64,000 nt of DNA from Lunularia cruciata (taxonomy: Eukaryota > Streptophyta > Marchantiopsida > Lunulariales > Lunulariaceae): positions 72,106,001-72,170,000 of the forward strand of contig OX419757.1 in NCBI GenBank assembly GCA_948567375.1, in the 5' to 3' direction. The notes under the pieces were generated by a model. It was not told the origin of the DNA, made no database searches, and saw only the letters and a list, made by a program, of their open reading frames with translations. Position 1 is the first letter of the stretch. Every line of letters begins with the position of its first letter. Positions 35,641-46,199 of this stretch are shown piece after piece. The translations under genes were made by a program, and so were the position numbers.

Positions 35641-36037
35641 GAGTGTTGAAGAGGAAACGATTTGGTATCTCAAATCCATCACAATAACATATAGATAGTC
35701 AAAATCCCATTCTCTATTGTAGATCACCACAAGCAAAATCACCGAGTTTTTCAAATTCATCACTATATCCATGAACTCCGAAATGAAAAACAATATACAC
35801 TCTCACTTGCTCATGTTGAATGTACATAATCTTGATGTGAAATAAATTCAAGAACAGAAAACGAGATGCTAGATATTGTCCTCTTGGAGCCTCCATTCCA
35901 TCCTCTCTCTAGCACACTCCTAATCTACCGATTACACTAGGTTGTTTCTCCTCAAAATTACTCAATCTCAATAGCCCATATCTCTTCCAAGAGGGGTGAT
36001 CCGCTCTCTTGGATGACAACACCTGCTTTGATACCAT
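35641..36037 (-). mobile_element. gypsy 5' leader with PBS, minus strand
   Basis: Read on the minus strand, the LTR end at 36,038 is followed within two bases by TGGTATCAAAGC (36,036-36,025), close to the plant initiator tRNA-Met primer binding site TGGTATCAGAGC. The leader and a minus-strand 60-codon ORF (35,896-35,714, MEAPRGQYLASRF...) follow. The copy is cut off at about 35,640. A second copy lies at 37,673-38,074. Confidence 0.7.
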
Positions 36038-36623
36038 TGTAATACTCTGAAGATAGGAGACTCGAAGAGAAACACATAATTTCACACTCAAACCTCCGAT
36101 GCCCCAAAGGAGCACCTTGATTATATTATATAGCAAAGGGGACTACCCCAAATGAAGCTTCACCCTTGGATCAGATACATAGATGGATTAAATATTGTTG
36201 ATCTCTTCCCTTAGATTAGTTGCATGCATGGGTGACATGTTGGTCTTGATCCTATCTAGTTGGTGATATCACCTTTGACCGGAGGGAATCTTTAGGGAAT
36301 TTTCCTATAGGAATTTCTAAATTGCATGGGTGAGTTACCGTTGGAAAGCCCTCAATGAGACAAACCGGAGGGAGGTAAGGCAAGCTTCTCCTCTATTGGG
36401 GAGGGAGGGGAATCCACACCTTTTCAAACCCTAATTTGTCCATTTAGGTCTCCAAAATTGACTCTAAAGTTTCCATGCTATTTTGGCTCCTACCCTATTA
36501 GTAAAAATCCTCTTTTGGTGACACCTCTATTTGATCTACCTAGTCTATCATACATAAAATCCTTCTAGATGTTACCAAGCCAATTTTTACCCCTAGTTAA
36601 TATGTCTAGTTATTGGTATTACA
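36038..36623 (-). mobile_element. LTR, minus strand (586 bp)
   Basis: The LTR starts on the minus strand with TGTAATAC at 36,623 and ends with GTATTACA at 36,038, a perfect 8-base terminal inverted repeat. A TATA-like TATATAAT lies at about 36,128-36,135. It shares its whole length with 37,070-37,672 and 49,371-49,965 in the opposite orientation. Confidence 0.8.
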
Positions 36624-36780
36624 ACTGTAGGCTATTTTAGACTTTTGCCCTATTAGTAGAAGTACTCTTTTGGTGATACCTCTATTTGATTTACCTAACC
36701 CATCATTCATAACATCTTCCCAGGTGTTACCAAACCAATTTTCACCTCTAGCTAATATGTCTAGCTATTGGTATTATACC
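36624..36780 (-). mobile_element. truncated LTR, minus strand
   Basis: About 145 bases repeat the first part of the LTR (ending GGTATTATACC at about 36,775). The rest is missing. It sits back to back with the plus-strand LTR pieces that follow. Confidence 0.65.
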
Positions 36781-36789
36781 AATGCATCC

Positions 36790-37672
36790 ATGTAAGTTAA
36801 ATCTTTTGAGCAACAACCTCACAACAAGGACATTGCATCTTAAAAGGGGGAAGGTCTATAATACCAATAGCTAGATATATTATCTAAATGTGAAAATTGT
36901 TTGGTAACATCTGGAAGGATGTTATATATGAGAGACAAAATAGATCATATAGAGGTATCATCTAAAGTGTACTTCTACTAATAGGTAAATCTTTTCTTCT
37001 ACTACTAAGTTAAATATTTTGAGCAACAACTTCAAAACAAGGATATTGCATCTTAAAAAAGGGAAGGTCTATAATACCAATAGCTAGATATATTATCTAA
37101 ATGTGAAAATTGGTTTGATAATATATGGAAGGATGTTATATATGATGGAAACAATAGATCATATAGAGGTATCACCTAAGGTGTACTTTTACTAATAGGA
37201 CAGAAGTTGGAAATAGCTTGAAAACTTTAGAGTCAATTTTAGAGGTCTAAACGGATGAATTAGAATTCAAAAACAGAAAGTTACCTCACTTGTAGGAATT
37301 ATGAGCTTGTATTCCCCCCCCCCCCCTATTTGTATCATCAAGAGCTTTCCAATGGTACCTCACCTATGCAATTTTAAACTTCTTATAGGAAGATTCTTTA
37401 AAGATTCTCTCTGATCAAAACTTATTTGACCAACTAGACAGGACAAAGATGAACATGTCACCCATCCAAGCAACTAATATAAGGGTGGTGTTTGCCAATA
37501 AGTCACCAATCCATGTATCTGATCCAAGGGTGGAGCTTCCTTTGAGAAGATCCTCTTTGCTATATAATAAAGTTTAGTGTGCTCCTTTGAGGCATCAAAG
37601 TACTGAGTGTGAAGCTTTTTGTTTCTTTTACTATGTTTCTCTTAGGGTCTCTTCTCCTCCAAAGATTAGACA
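36790..37672 (+). mobile_element. two polypurine tracts with LTRs, plus strand
   Basis: A 3' internal end with polypurine tract AAAAGGGGGAAGG (36,842-36,854) leads into an LTR starting TATAATACC at 36,857 that is truncated near 36,990. The same 3' internal end and tract (37,055-37,067) then recur and lead into a full LTR, 37,070-37,672, with a TATA-like CTATATAATAAAG at about 37,560. A run of 13 C at 37,314-37,326 is an expansion not seen in the other LTR copies. Confidence 0.75.
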
Positions 37673-38518
37673 TAAAGGACTTTTACTTGAGTGTTGAAAG
37701 GGAGAAGATTTGGTATTCAAATCTAATACATCCAAAAAAAATTTAGATTGCAAAATTCCACTCTCTATCATATACCACCATAGTTAAAATCATCGGGTTT
37801 GGTGTATCCATCACTATATCCATGAACTTTGCTGCAAAAGATAAATGTGATATACTCTCACTTGCTAAAGTTGGATGTACATAATCTTGATATAGAATGA
37901 ATTCATGAATAGAAAGTAAGGTGTAGGAAATTGTATTCCAAGATCCTCCATCCCATCCTCTCTCTAAAACACCCCTAATCTATCAATTGCATTATATTCT
38001 TCTCTTGTCTTAGTAGCCTGTATTCCTCAGAGAGGGTCCACTCTCTTGGATTAAAACATTTATTTTGATGCCATTGTAATATTCCGTGGATAGTAGAACC
38101 TCCAAGAGAAATACAAGAGAAGAAACACAAAGCTTCAGCCTTCAATACTCCGATACCCCAGAAGAGCACCTTGTCTTTATTATATAACAAGAGATCCATT
38201 CAAAGGAAGCTCCACCCTTGGATCAAATATATGGATTGGTGACATGTAAGTTAGCTCCACCTTTGATTAGTTGTATGGATGGCTGACGGGTTGATCCTTG
38301 TCGTGTCTGGCTGGTTAAACAATTTTGATTGGAAAGAATATTTAGGGAGTCTTCTTATAAGAAGTTCAGGATAGCATGGGTGAGATACCATTAGAAAGCT
38401 TACGACAAGATGAACAATCACACAAGAAGGTAAGCTTTGTTCCTTGAAGGGAGAAGAAAATTTCCATTTTTGTTTTCAACCCACACCCTATTAGTGAAAA
38501 TAATATTTTGGTTATACT
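37673..38518 (-). mobile_element. leader and truncated LTR, minus strand, second copy
   Basis: 37,673-38,074 repeats the minus-strand leader at 35,641-36,037. Its PBS has decayed to TGGCATCAAAAT (38,073-38,062). The LTR from 38,075 lacks about its first 140 bases because it is cut at about 38,518, where the methyltransferase-bearing gypsy sequence starts. Confidence 0.7.
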
Positions 38519-40249
38519 TTGTCATGCCATTTGTAGTGTCGCACCTAGATTGCTCGAACATTGGAGTTGTAGTGATAGTAGTTAGAGGTACTTAAACAGT
38601 TGCCCATAGACTACTTTTTGACGATCAGATTTCATATTTAGGGTACTGACTTCACGATGGGGCCCACCATCACTTTGCACCGTTCGCACCGTCGGGTGTG
38701 TCGTCAATGGGACCGTTAGGGTTTGGGACCGTTAGGGTTTCAGACCAAGCTCAAGTCCAGGGGTAAACTTTCAAAGTGCAGCTCTAGAGAGCTCACTTCT
38801 GTGATGTTGAGCCTTCGAGTTCTTGACTATGGTGGAATGAGGCCGGTGAACGTCACCTAGATTCATTAAACAATCTGATTACATTAGAGAAGTGAAGTCA
38901 AGGGGAAATCGGGTGCAGGAACTTTGAGTGTTGGTGGTATCTCCAAGCTCGATGGATCATTGGTAGCTCAATTGAAGTTCAATTTTTCCCTAGTGTGCAT
39001 AAGCTTGTTGCTTGATGCAGTTTAGCAGTAAGGTAGACGGTGTGTGAAAGCACTAGCCAATTTTTGAGCAAAGAAGAAGCTATTTTTGAGCAATGGTTGT
39101 GTTTTGGAGCTTAGGAGGTGAAGGTAGGACCAATTTGTTGCGAGTTGGAATCAAAAAGTAAAATTGAAGGTGGGGTTGGGAAGCTATTCTTGTGAATTTG
39201 TGATTTGGAGAAACTTGTGTTTTCAATTTGGCTCAAGTGAAGAGTTAGCGGAGGATTCGGCGGTCAGCCAAATTTAAGGTTTACGTCACATTTGGAGGAG
39301 TTTCACTGGTTCGCCATATTTGGAGGACTTTCACCAATTTGGAGGACTTTTGGAAGTTTGGAAGAGTTTTGCCGGATTTTGGAGGAGGTTCAAAGTGGCA
39401 AGAAGAAAGGCCGCATTTGGCATTTAGAGGCTTCATGGCATAGGACTATGGGCTATGAGAGGCTACAAAGGGCTAGAAGGGCTAGCAAGCCAGCTTGCTG
39501 GCATGAGGTTAACTAGTTTAGAGTAGATCTTGGTCATTGGTTGGCAAAATCTGCCCATCTTGCTAGATTGTGGGCAATAGGATTTGACCATTAGATCTCT
39601 TGTTCCTAGATTGGTGCTCTAGCTAACTGGTCCACCCTCACTTGTTGTCCTAGTGATTGTGCCATTGTTATCTATACACTTGTAGCTTTGGCTAGGACAG
39701 ATAGTTTGATTCCATTCTAGGTGATCTTGGTAGCTTAGGACTTAGATACAAACTTCTCTTATGTCAAATGCAAAATGGTGATAGAGTTAGTCCCATATTG
39801 TTTTATGAGATGGAGGGTTTTTGTTTAGATTTCTTGTGATAGCGCCCCCTCCATTCTCTACTTCCTGTTTGTGCACCATGTTTGTGTGAGGTGCCTTGAC
39901 TTTTGAGCGTTTGTGCTTTGGTGTGTTCTTGTTAGTGAGGCTGGAGTGATGACCACTCAGACTACCTTTGTTTCTCTTTGGTGAGGCAAGAAGTGATGCC
40001 TTGCAGAACGTGAGAGTGTCTGTTGTGATGGCAGGTTACAAGTTGCACTTTCCCCTAGTGTAGTTATCTCTATTAGAGATACATTAGTGGCTGGTGTTCC
40101 GTGGGTACTTGCACTTGGTGGTGCTCAGCTAGTGTTGGCACTTGGTGAGGTACTTGCAATTGTAGATTGTGGTTCTAGTTTGCAATTGTAGTTGCAGTTA
40201 TTTTGTCATGACAAAGTTCTTTGGGGATTCCAGAGGAGTTAGCTCCAAT
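38519..40249 (+). mobile_element. 5' leader of the methyltransferase-bearing gypsy element
   Basis: The base composition changes sharply from AT-rich to G/T-rich at about 38,519 and stays so to 47,500. No long ORF is present. The stretch 38,700-38,750 has two copies of GGACCGTTAGGGTTT. It should contain the 5' LTR, PBS and leader, but no second copy exists in the window, so I cannot place the LTR edges. Confidence 0.5.
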
Positions 40250-41900
40250 ACATAGTGCATTTGCTCGAAATGGCCTATATCTCAGGTCCCAATGAGGTAG
40301 GAGATCAACTCTGAGTTGGAGTTTGACACATGAGCTGATTCAGTTCAAAGTGCACTTGGTGTGTCCGCACTGTTGTTGTGGGACATGGGTGAGATTTATG
40401 GAGCCTCTAAAGGCCTTAGGTGTTACTCTGGTATAGTGGGTATCATTGAGTTAGATGACTTCATCAGGTAGTTTGATAGTTGGTGTGATCTACAGCAAAT
40501 GCGGAACCTGATTTTGTTTACACACTTCATGGTATGGAAAGGGTTGTTTTAGCATTTGGAGGGTCCACCGATGGATGACTACCATGAGTTCAAGAGAGTT
40601 CATTTGGAGGAGATTGAGTCATGGAGATAGTATTGGTCTCCGAACTATGTCTCTATCACTTCAGGTTTGGTGGCCAAAAGTAGATCGGCTGTACCTATGA
40701 GTTCTAGCTTGAGTAGTGTTGTTGGAGCTAGTGGAGGTGCACTAGCTAGAGATAGTGCTACTACAAGGGGAGGTACCGCTACAGGAGGTGGTGTGATATC
40801 GGGATTTAACCTCATGGTGGAGTTTTTCCAATGTATAAGGCATAACTACTAGGGAGTGCGGACTGACAAGCTAAGGAGCTTGCAAGAGTTCCAACAGAAG
40901 GCTAGAGAGAGTCCATGCAAGGCATACACTCGCATGAAGCGGCTGATCAGTTTCACTCAAGGAGTTACTAAGGCCCAATCAGTCCAATTTTGGTATGGGA
41001 TATTGGACAAGGAATTGCGACATAGAGTTCATGATGCTACATTGTTATAGGCTACTCTGCCTACTTTGGTAGTGGTCTTTGGTTTGGCTGAGCGTATTGA
41101 GCTCAATATGGTGGAGGAGAAGGTGGTGACATCTGGATTTGGTAGGGAGACCTCATCCACAGTTGTTGCTTCTTCTAGAGTGCACCAAAGTGCACCATGC
41201 CCAGTTGGTTTTCACTTACAGGGTGGATAGCCTAGATCATATGGAGCGAGTGGAGAGCCTAGTGGAGCGAGACCCTTACCTTCATTTTTGGATCAGCACC
41301 AGCCAATGAGTAGTGGTGTTGCTTGTTGGACTTGTGGTGCACCTCACCATAGGAGAGAGTGTACTCAAGGTAGCAGACCTAATACCTTTGGTGCATCACA
41401 ACTAGCACAAAGGCAGTGTGAGCATTGCCATAGATTTAGTCATACTAGTGACCGATGTTTTGACCTACACCCGGAGTTACAGAGTGGTAGGGTTGTTATG
41501 GCAGGTAGTTGAGGAGCTCCAGTTCATGGAGGACGAGGTGGTAGAGGATCTACACCTTGTAGGAGTGCAATACTTGCCCTTACTTCTGATACAACTATGG
41601 CTACTTAGATTGAGTAGTTGGAGCAGAGATTGGCTAGTATGACTATTGCTTAGAGGAGATCAAATTTGAGGAGATCAAATTCAAGTGTTGAGACTTCCAC
41701 CTCATATGTTGGTGATAGAGATGCTTTGGACTTCATGTGTAGAGCAGCATATGTGGATACATATGCAATAGTGACAAGGAATGCAATACATGCTCTAGAG
41801 CCTAGAGGAGCATCAATGGAGTTGGACTATAGAGAGGAGAGGTTGGGAGACGGATCAAACTTCCCCAATCTTTCACGCTATCTGAGGCATTGCAGATGAC
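40250..41900 (+). pseudogene. gypsy gag with zinc knuckles (broken)
   Basis: One frame (second mod 3) runs from about 40,667 to 41,899 without a frameshift but with eight stops, six of them TAG and two TGA. The middle (40,856-41,050) has gag-type helices (SLQEFQQKARESPCKAYTRM...). Two zinc-knuckle motifs follow: CWTCGAPHHRREC at about 41,324-41,362, one residue shorter than CX2CX4HX4C, and the canonical CEHCHRFSHTSDRC at about 41,417-41,458. Gag forms the retroelement's nucleocapsid and packages its RNA. Upstream of 40,667 the frame is more decayed. Confidence 0.75.
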
Positions 41901-43000
41901 ATTCATGGCTCCTGGACGTCCCAATGCAGGTGTGGTAGGTGGTGATGGAGTGCATGATAGACTACTTGCTAGTTGACCACCTACTACTACAAAAACTTAG
42001 TCTAGCATGATGTTGGGGGTGGCTCAGCTGATTATGTGGTGCCCTTTATTTTCAGCCAATGATATGTTTACATTAGGAGTTGACCTAGCTCTAGTGTTCC
42101 GGTCGACTACCACACTTTGTGAGAGTAGGGATGATGTGGTTCCTAGTACTAGAGCAGAGGTGGTTGATAGTGGAGCTGACTTGGTTGAGGAGCATGGGAT
42201 CTGTTTAGCTACCAGTGGTTTATGGCAAGAAACAGTGGCTAGACTGGAGGAATTGCCAACTAGACCAGGCTTTGAGAGAGCGCGGTTCACACCTTGTGTT
42301 ATCCTATTGGATAATTGGATGGGGATTTTCAGTTTAGTACGACCTTCATGGAAGGTCTATACACCATAGAGAGTCTTATTAGACTCTGGTGCGCAACTCC
42401 CTTATGTTAGGGAAGGTTGAAGTTGTCGGTCTAGAGTTACGAAAGACCGACATGGAGAGGTGTCCATTTCAGATCTAGACATTTCTAGGTGGTGGTTTGA
42501 CATAGTACATCTATCACACATGGAGAGCTTGTTGTCTAGGTTCAGCCTGGTCATCGGACTAATAGCTTAGTGGTGAGTGCTCATGTTATTGTGACAATAG
42601 TTGAGTCATATGATGTGCTAGTTGGAGGAGCAATGTTATACCCCATGGGTTTCAACATTGACTATTGGGAGGAGACAACCTCTTATAGAACAGATTGCTA
42701 GTTTTGTGAGGGACGAGTATGTTGCCTACCTGTACGCTTTAGTAGTGGTAGTCTTGGCTCACTACAATCCGGGACCATGGCAGCATCAGTTTTAGCTTTC
42801 AGTGGTGCAATTACTTGGCCTGGTGACTTGTTGGAGGGGAACGCCCATGCAGAGGATACTCTAGTACCAAAAGAGATAACTTGGATTTGGTGTACGAGTG
42901 GGATTATTCCATCTACATTGGATGTCCCATTGTGGAGTTCCAAGGAGGCATTGCAGCAACATGCAGATCAGTCGGTGCAATAGGCTTGGAGTGGAGCCTT
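41901..43000 (+). pseudogene. gypsy aspartic protease region (broken)
   Basis: At 42,370-42,411 the frame reads RVLLDSGAQLPYVREG then stops; DSGA (42,382-42,393) is the active-site motif of a retropepsin, with the usual hydrophobic lead. The downstream part (42,600-42,740) is broken into several frames. An ORF at 42,007-42,369 precedes it without a recognised domain. The protease matures the gag-pol polyprotein. Confidence 0.65.
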
Positions 43001-43029
43001 CATACCATCAGGAGATGAGTGTGAGGGAG

Positions 43030-43880
43030 GATGAGCCTCCAGAGTGGATTACTTTGACACCTTTGGATACCACACTCATTTCTTGGCAGTATCCAGTAGA
43101 GAGAATTTGTCTATTGGAGTTGTTCGGTGGGATTAGCACTGGACTAGCTGCAATATTATAGGCGGGTATACGAGTATAAAGGTACTTATACATAGGTACT
43201 ATGTAGAGAGAGATGAGATTGTTAAATGAGTCTCTATACATCATATGGCACACTTGGCCTATTGGTATCCAGAGTTCTTACCAATGTTAGCAATTAGAGG
43301 TTACCAAAAGGCCCTACCAATAGACATTTCCTTACTGGAGGTGCATGATCTGGAGAGACATGGGCCTATTCATTTGGTTTTTTGTGGATAGCCATCTTGG
43401 GGATATACATGTGCTGGCCAAGGTTTGAGTCTTTAGGATCTTTTTTCTGGTGTGTTTTGGGAGATGTTACGGATATTACGACATCTCTAGGTTCATTAGT
43501 CTGTTTCTCTAACTTACCTTTTGGAGAATATTCCTTTGATGGGTGATTCTCACACTTAAGTAGTGGTGAGTACACATTAGGTCCATTCTTGGATTGGACT
43601 TGCTATATTGTTAGATGTAGCTAGAATGGGATCACGGGCTCATCATATTTGTTTTTGGTGGATGAACCTCTTACCCAAAGAGGTTTTACAACGTGCTTGT
43701 GATGGGATTGACCACATCCTTGTTGATGATATCTTGGATGTTGGGCATAAGTCTCAGATAGTGGTAGTGGCTGATAGGTCACCTATGGCAATGTGAACCT
43801 AGTTGGATAGCCTAGAGTCATATTTTCCACACTCATGACTTTTTGGGGCTCTCATGCTTTTTGAGACGGAGGACCTGGAC
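43030..43880 (+). pseudogene. DNA cytosine-5 methyltransferase domain inside the gypsy element (broken)
   Basis: The order of motifs is that of a C5 methyltransferase of the DNMT3/DRM kind. Motif I is CLLELFGGISTGLAAIL at about 43,109-43,158. After a small duplication and frame slip near 43,190, the frame reads YVERDEIV. Motif IV is at about 43,366-43,420: GPIHLVFCG, stop, PSWGYTCAGQG, where the PC dipeptide should be. FWEMLRILRHL follows. Motif VI is LLENIPLMGDS at about 43,517-43,549, and SRAHHICFWWMNLLP at about 43,632-43,676 corresponds to the AHRxRxxWxNLP segment. The enzyme would transfer a methyl group from SAM to cytosine. Here the catalytic Cys codon reads TCT (Ser) and about 11 stops interrupt the frame, seven of them TAG. 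It lies between protease and RT, so it is part of the pol region. Confidence 0.8.
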
Positions 43881-44560
43881 TTGTTTGGGACTCATAGTTA
43901 CAGCAGTTGGTGGAGCCCAATGCCGATGAGAGAGAGTAGGTGATGGATTTTTGCACTGGTATTATCGCTATTCCAGAAGTGTTAGAGACATCCAGGCATC
44001 AAGTGTTAGGTCAGGCTATGGACCTGAATTTTGACCTGGATTGTGAGCCTTGGGTTGGCAGAGCAATAAGATGCACTTGATAAGCATCACCACTCGAACA
44101 CTTGTGAGCCCTGTGCCTATCGAGATGGTTCAGGCACATGCTGGAGGTGATGGACCGAGTGGACATGGTATTCTTGGGAAACAGCCAGTAGCTACTAGAG
44201 AGAGTGGTATACTTGGAGTCCATCTAGGTGAGCGTGTGCTACTTGGATTACACCCTTGGTCTACTTGGGATGCAGCCAGAGGACATATGGAGCATGCAGC
44301 CAGAGTGGAGGGAGTTTTTCACATAGAGGTTGGGACCTCTAATGGTCATGGACATGACACTATTGCTCCCAAGGGCCTAGTGTAGCAGCCAGTCAATATG
44401 TCTTCCACTCCTACGACAATTATAGAGGATACTTGGGAGCCAGATCTTGGACCCAAGCTTACTAAAGAGAGGAAAGATGGAGGGTTTGGAGGTTCTTGAG
44501 GAGCCACACAAGTTGTCTTCAATATGAAGGATTTGAGTGCTCTAAAGGAACCTACTATAT
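43881..44560 (+). pseudogene. gypsy linker between methyltransferase and RT
   Basis: An ORF at 44,050-44,385 (111 residues) has repeated GH/GG-rich stretches and no recognised domain. It ends in GTGTAG and runs in frame into the sequence leading to RT. It could be the tether between the two enzymes. Confidence 0.4.
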
Positions 44561-45480
44561 GGATTGAGCTGACTAGCAATACACGTGTTTTTGAATGTCC
44601 ATATTGATATAAGGATATGGAGAGGACATTGATTCAAAGTCGGAGTAGTGACCTTTTTGAAGCTGGTTTGGTGGAGATTCACATGGAGAGTATGCATCAA
44701 CAACAATAATGCCAACCAAGAAGGATATGCATGGCAACTACACAAATAGGCAGACGTGTGGAGATTATTGTCTTATCAACTAATATACCAGGGCTGATTG
44801 TTATGCCATGCCTACATCGGAGGAGATTTTTGATACGATTGGGTATGCAAAGGTCTTTAATACTTTGGATCTTCGAGCAGGATATCATTAGTTGCCAATC
44901 AGGAAGGAGGATAAGTCCAAGACAACATTCAAGGCTATTGATCCTCACGGCAAGGATGTGTTATATCAATGGAGGTTCTTACCATTTGAGTTAAAGAACA
45001 CTCTTGTTGAGTTCCAAAGGGTTAGAGATAGGATCTTAGCTGGATTTGATTTTGCTTGGTGATATATTGATGACATTTTGGTCTATAGCACTACTATGGA
45101 GGAGCATGAGAGATAGTTGTTGGAGCTATTTGAGAGATTGAGATCTCATGGACTCAAATTACATCCTGGGAAGTGTAGGTTCTTCCACAAGCAGGTTGAG
45201 TATTTGGGTCACACCATTTACCCCGGAGGACTTGGTGTTCAGCAGACCAAGGTGGAGACTTTTGCACGTATTCCTCGGCCTACGGATGTGAGCAAAGTGA
45301 GCATTCCTTGGGTTGGTAAACTTTTATCGCCACTATGTTAGAGGATTTAGTGCCATTGCCAAGGCCTTAACAAAGCTGACCAAGCTTACACAGGAGTGGT
45401 GTTGGAGAGATGAGCATGAGAGAGCTTTTGTGGAGCTCAAGGAGAGGTTGACATTTGCTCCTATTTTGAGGAGACCGATC
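44561..45480 (+). pseudogene. gypsy reverse transcriptase (broken)
   Basis: From about 44,570 the protein shows the RT lead-in (SSDLFEAGLVEIHMES), then MPTKKDMHGNYTNRQTCGDY, EEIFDTIGYAKVFNTLDLRA, GYH-stop-LPI, DVLYQWRFLPFELKN, FQRVRDRILAGFDFAW-stop, and the catalytic YIDDILVYS at about 45,064-45,090. The thumb/connection follows (GLKLHPGKCRFFHKQVEYLG). Stops are TAG, TAA, TGA and TAG; with these ignored the frame is nearly continuous. RT copies the element's RNA into DNA. The sequence style is that of Ty3/gypsy elements of early land plants. Confidence 0.9.
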
Positions 45481-45990
45481 AGAGGATGACCATTTCATGT
45501 TCATACTGATTGGAGTATGTTGGGGCTTGGAGCGGTGCTCACCGAGCATGATGATGAGGGAAAGGAGTTTGTGGTGGCCTATGCTAGTCGCTCCAACAAT
45601 TCAACGGAGGCAAAGTATATTTCATATGAGGGAGAGTGCTTGATAGCAATTCGGGCAGTAGCACATTTTTTATGTTACCTATTTGGTAACCCCATCACTC
45701 TCATCACTGATCATCAACCGCTGAAGTAGTTGATGGAGTCCGACAAGCTTTTAGAGAAGCTTGCACAATGGGCTTTGATTTTACATGACTATGATTTCAT
45801 GGTTGTTCAGAGACCTGGAGTGGTGAACCATGATGCATATGGGTTCAGTAGAAACCCATGTCCCAACCAGTAGGATCAGATCGGAGCATGTTGGTATGGT
45901 GAGATAGATGAGGAGATGGTGCCAGGTTGGCATGCATTGGCCTTTTGTGTATATTTCCTCAGGCTTTGGTGGTATTTCTCTCAACGAATA
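45481..45990 (+). pseudogene. gypsy RNase H domain (broken)
   Basis: PFHVHTDWSMLGLGAVLTEH, FVVAYASRSNNSTEAKYISY, EGECLIAIRAVAHFL and LITDHQPLK followed by TAG are the usual gypsy RNase H blocks, with D, E and D positions kept. It directly follows the RT connection domain. RNase H removes the RNA strand during reverse transcription. Confidence 0.85.
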
Positions 45991-46199
45991 CAAGAAGAGT
46001 TATTTAGGTCATAGATCTAGAGATTGAAGATATTGGTACAATTCAATGAGACATTCATGGTGATGTCTTAGTGATGGACTATCTTTGCATTGGTGTTGTG
46101 GGTGGCACAATTGGGGCTAAGGAGAGAGATCATGTCCTCTAGTGAGCCAGCTGATTCAGATTGGAGGGCAAACATCTTTTGTGTGTATGAGAGGATTCT

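Noticed and set aside
38700-38750. Telomere-like TTAGGGTTT repeats
   Set aside because: Only two copies, each within a longer GGACCGTTAGGGTTT unit in the retroelement leader; not a tandem array of the plant telomere heptamer.
42024-42290. Minus-strand ORF opposite the gypsy protease region
   Set aside because: It is the antisense of a plus-strand retroelement frame with no domain of its own.
42570-42640. Protease flap region read as a second methyltransferase piece
   Set aside because: The frames are broken here and no motif supports it; the first methyltransferase motif appears only at about 43,109.
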